Shown here in pieces: positions 50,502 to 51,441 of a stretch of 51,441 nucleotides of DNA. A model generated the notes under the pieces. It did no database searches. It saw only the letters and a list, made by a program, of their open reading frames with translations, and was not told the origin of the DNA. Source of the stretch: Pseudobacteroides sp035370245 (GTDB lineage: Bacteria; Bacillota; Clostridia; Acetivibrionales; DSM-2933). A program made the translations under genes and the position numbers. The stretch is taken from positions 1-51,441 of the forward strand of contig DAOOVO010000018.1 of the NCBI GenBank assembly GCA_035370245.1, read 5' to 3'. Each line of letters opens with the position of its first letter. Positions within the stretch are counted from its first letter, which is position 1.

Positions 50502-50981
50502 ATGGCGACCAGAGGAAGAAAACCCAAGCCCACAGCCCTCAAAGTGTTGGAGGGAAATCCGGGTAAAAGGCCCCTGAACAAAAACGAACCCAAGCCTGAA
50601 AAGAAAGCGCCCAAGTGCCCTTCCTGGCTGGAATCCGAGGCCAAAAAGGAGTGGCGCAGGATGGTAAAGCAGCTTGAAAACTTTGGTGTGCTCACACAGG
50701 TGGACGCTGCAGCTTTTGCCGGCTACTGCCAGGCCTACGCCCGCTGGAAGGGGGCCGAGGAATTTCTCTCCAAGCACGGTACCATTTTTAAGACACCGTC
50801 GGGATATATCCAGCAGGTGCCGCAGGTATCCATCGCCCAGACCTACCTTAAGATAATGAGGGATTTCTGTTCCGAATTTGGACTTACGCCTTCCAGCCGC
50901 TCCAGAATTGCTGTTGATAATGCCGTAAAAGACAGCGCCGACCCCATGGAAAAGCTGCTTATGAGGAGGCATAACGGGTAA
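50502..50981 (+). CDS. Phage terminase small subunit, P27 family
   Basis: A 159-residue protein with the P27-type start 'RGRKPKPTALKVLEGNPGKRPLN', 'CPSWLESEAKKEWRRM' and the C-terminal 'FGLTPSSRSRI'. It recognises phage DNA for packaging and recruits the large subunit. GGGAGGTG precedes the ATG. The stop overlaps the next start by one base (TAATG), as usual for terS-terL. Confidence 0.9.
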   Translation: MATRGRKPKPTALKVLEGNPGKRPLNKNEPKPEKKAPKCPSWLESEAKKEWRRMVKQLENFGVLTQVDAAAFAGYCQAYARWKGAEEFLSKHGTIFKTPSGYIQQVPQVSIAQTYLKIMRDFCSEFGLTPSSRSRIAVDNAVKDSADPMEKLLMRRHNG

Positions 50982-51441
50982 TGTATGACGAAAGGAAAGC
51001 GCAGCACGCGGTGGACTTTATCCAAAATCTGAAGCACACCAAGGGCATCTGGTATGGGGTGCCCTTTAAACTCCTCCCCTGGCAGGACAAAATCATCAGG
51101 GATATTTTCGGGACGGTCAAGGAAAACGGGTACAGGCAGTATAATACAGCATATATAGAAATTGGGAAAAAAGAATGGAAAATTGGAACTTGCCGCTGCA
51201 GTGGCCCTTTACCTTACATGCGCTGACGGCGAATGGGGCGCTGAAGTCTATGGGTGCGCATCAGACAGACAGCAGGCCTCCATTGTTTTTGATGTTGCGG
51301 TGGATATGGTGGAGCAGTGTCCGGCCCTGAAAAAGAGAATCAAACCGGTGCTCTCTCAGGAAACGGCTAGTATATACACCGCTCAACAGCTTTTATCAGG
51401 TGCTTTCAGCGGAGGCATATACGAAACATGGCCTAAACGTC
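50981..51441 (+). pseudogene. Phage terminase large subunit, N-terminal part, frameshifted, cut by window edge
   Basis: The frame opens as TerL ('HTKGIWYGVPFKLLPWQDKIIRDIFG', 'YNTAYIEIGKK') but shifts in the A-run at 51167-51172, giving a stop at 51226. Removing one A restores 'GKKNGKLELAAAVALYLTCADGEWGAEVYGCA' and an open frame to the end of the window. The shift falls in the Walker A-like ATP site. The gene is either broken or affected by a homopolymer sequencing error. Compare the TerL C-terminal part at the other end of the window. Confidence 0.82.

Overview
The window looks like an anaerobic, low-GC Gram-positive bacterium of the class Clostridia. The evidence is AT-rich coding sequence with strong AGGAGG-type ribosome binding sites, frequent TTG/GTG starts, oxygen-sensitive Fe-S enzymes, and IS3, IS66, IS1182 and ISLre2 elements. 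I cannot name the species from the sequence.

Layout. (1) 1-5.1 kb: a broken phage terminase large-subunit gene, a small unknown gene behind a palindromic operator-like site, and an IS3-type element interrupted between orfA and orfB by an IS1182-type element. (2) 5.4-13.3 kb: loaP, coding for a NusG-like processive antiterminator, then a polar-amino-acid-type ABC transporter (lipoprotein, a rare ATPase/binding-domain fusion, two permeases) around a 1087-residue ferredoxin/molybdopterin oxidoreductase fusion. (3) 13.6-25 kb: a biosynthetic block with a PP-loop ATPase, KAS III-like enzyme, acyl carrier protein, AMP-forming ligase, acyl-CoA dehydrogenase, NifV-like homocitrate synthase, cupin, LeuC/LeuD-like isomerase, BacA-like prephenate decarboxylase, DUF5714-like protein, and fused chorismate mutase/DAHP synthase. 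(4) 25-36.4 kb: an acetyltransferase, NifH-, NifD- and NifK-like proteins, a tiny Cys-rich protein, class III aminotransferase, DapA-like synthase, NifB-like radical SAM protein, Cys-rich MarR regulator, class IV aminotransferase, and EtfB plus a ferredoxin-fused EtfA. (5) 36.4-45.4 kb: molybdenum cofactor genes moeA, mobB, moaA, moaC, a MOSC gene, mogA and, beyond a pile of IS debris, mobA. (6) 45.4-51.4 kb: a second IS66 copy whose tnpC is split with its 3' part inverted, a recombinase fragment, then a phage-like segment with terminase small subunit and a frameshifted terminase large-subunit start.

Main interpretation: every non-IS gene from loaP (5.4 kb) to mogA (40.7 kb), and mobA beyond, lies on the + strand. 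This reads as one roughly 35-40 kb metabolic locus under LoaP-type antitermination. It couples a nitrogenase-like two-component reductase (P-cluster and cofactor cysteines kept, NifB-like maturase and Fix-type electron donor present, NifE/NifN absent) to carrier-protein chemistry and to a prephenate-decarboxylase branch like that of bacilysin/anticapsin. A specialised-metabolite pathway using a nitrogenase-like reductase is the favoured hypothesis. The product is unknown, and simple nitrogen fixation is not the obvious reading.
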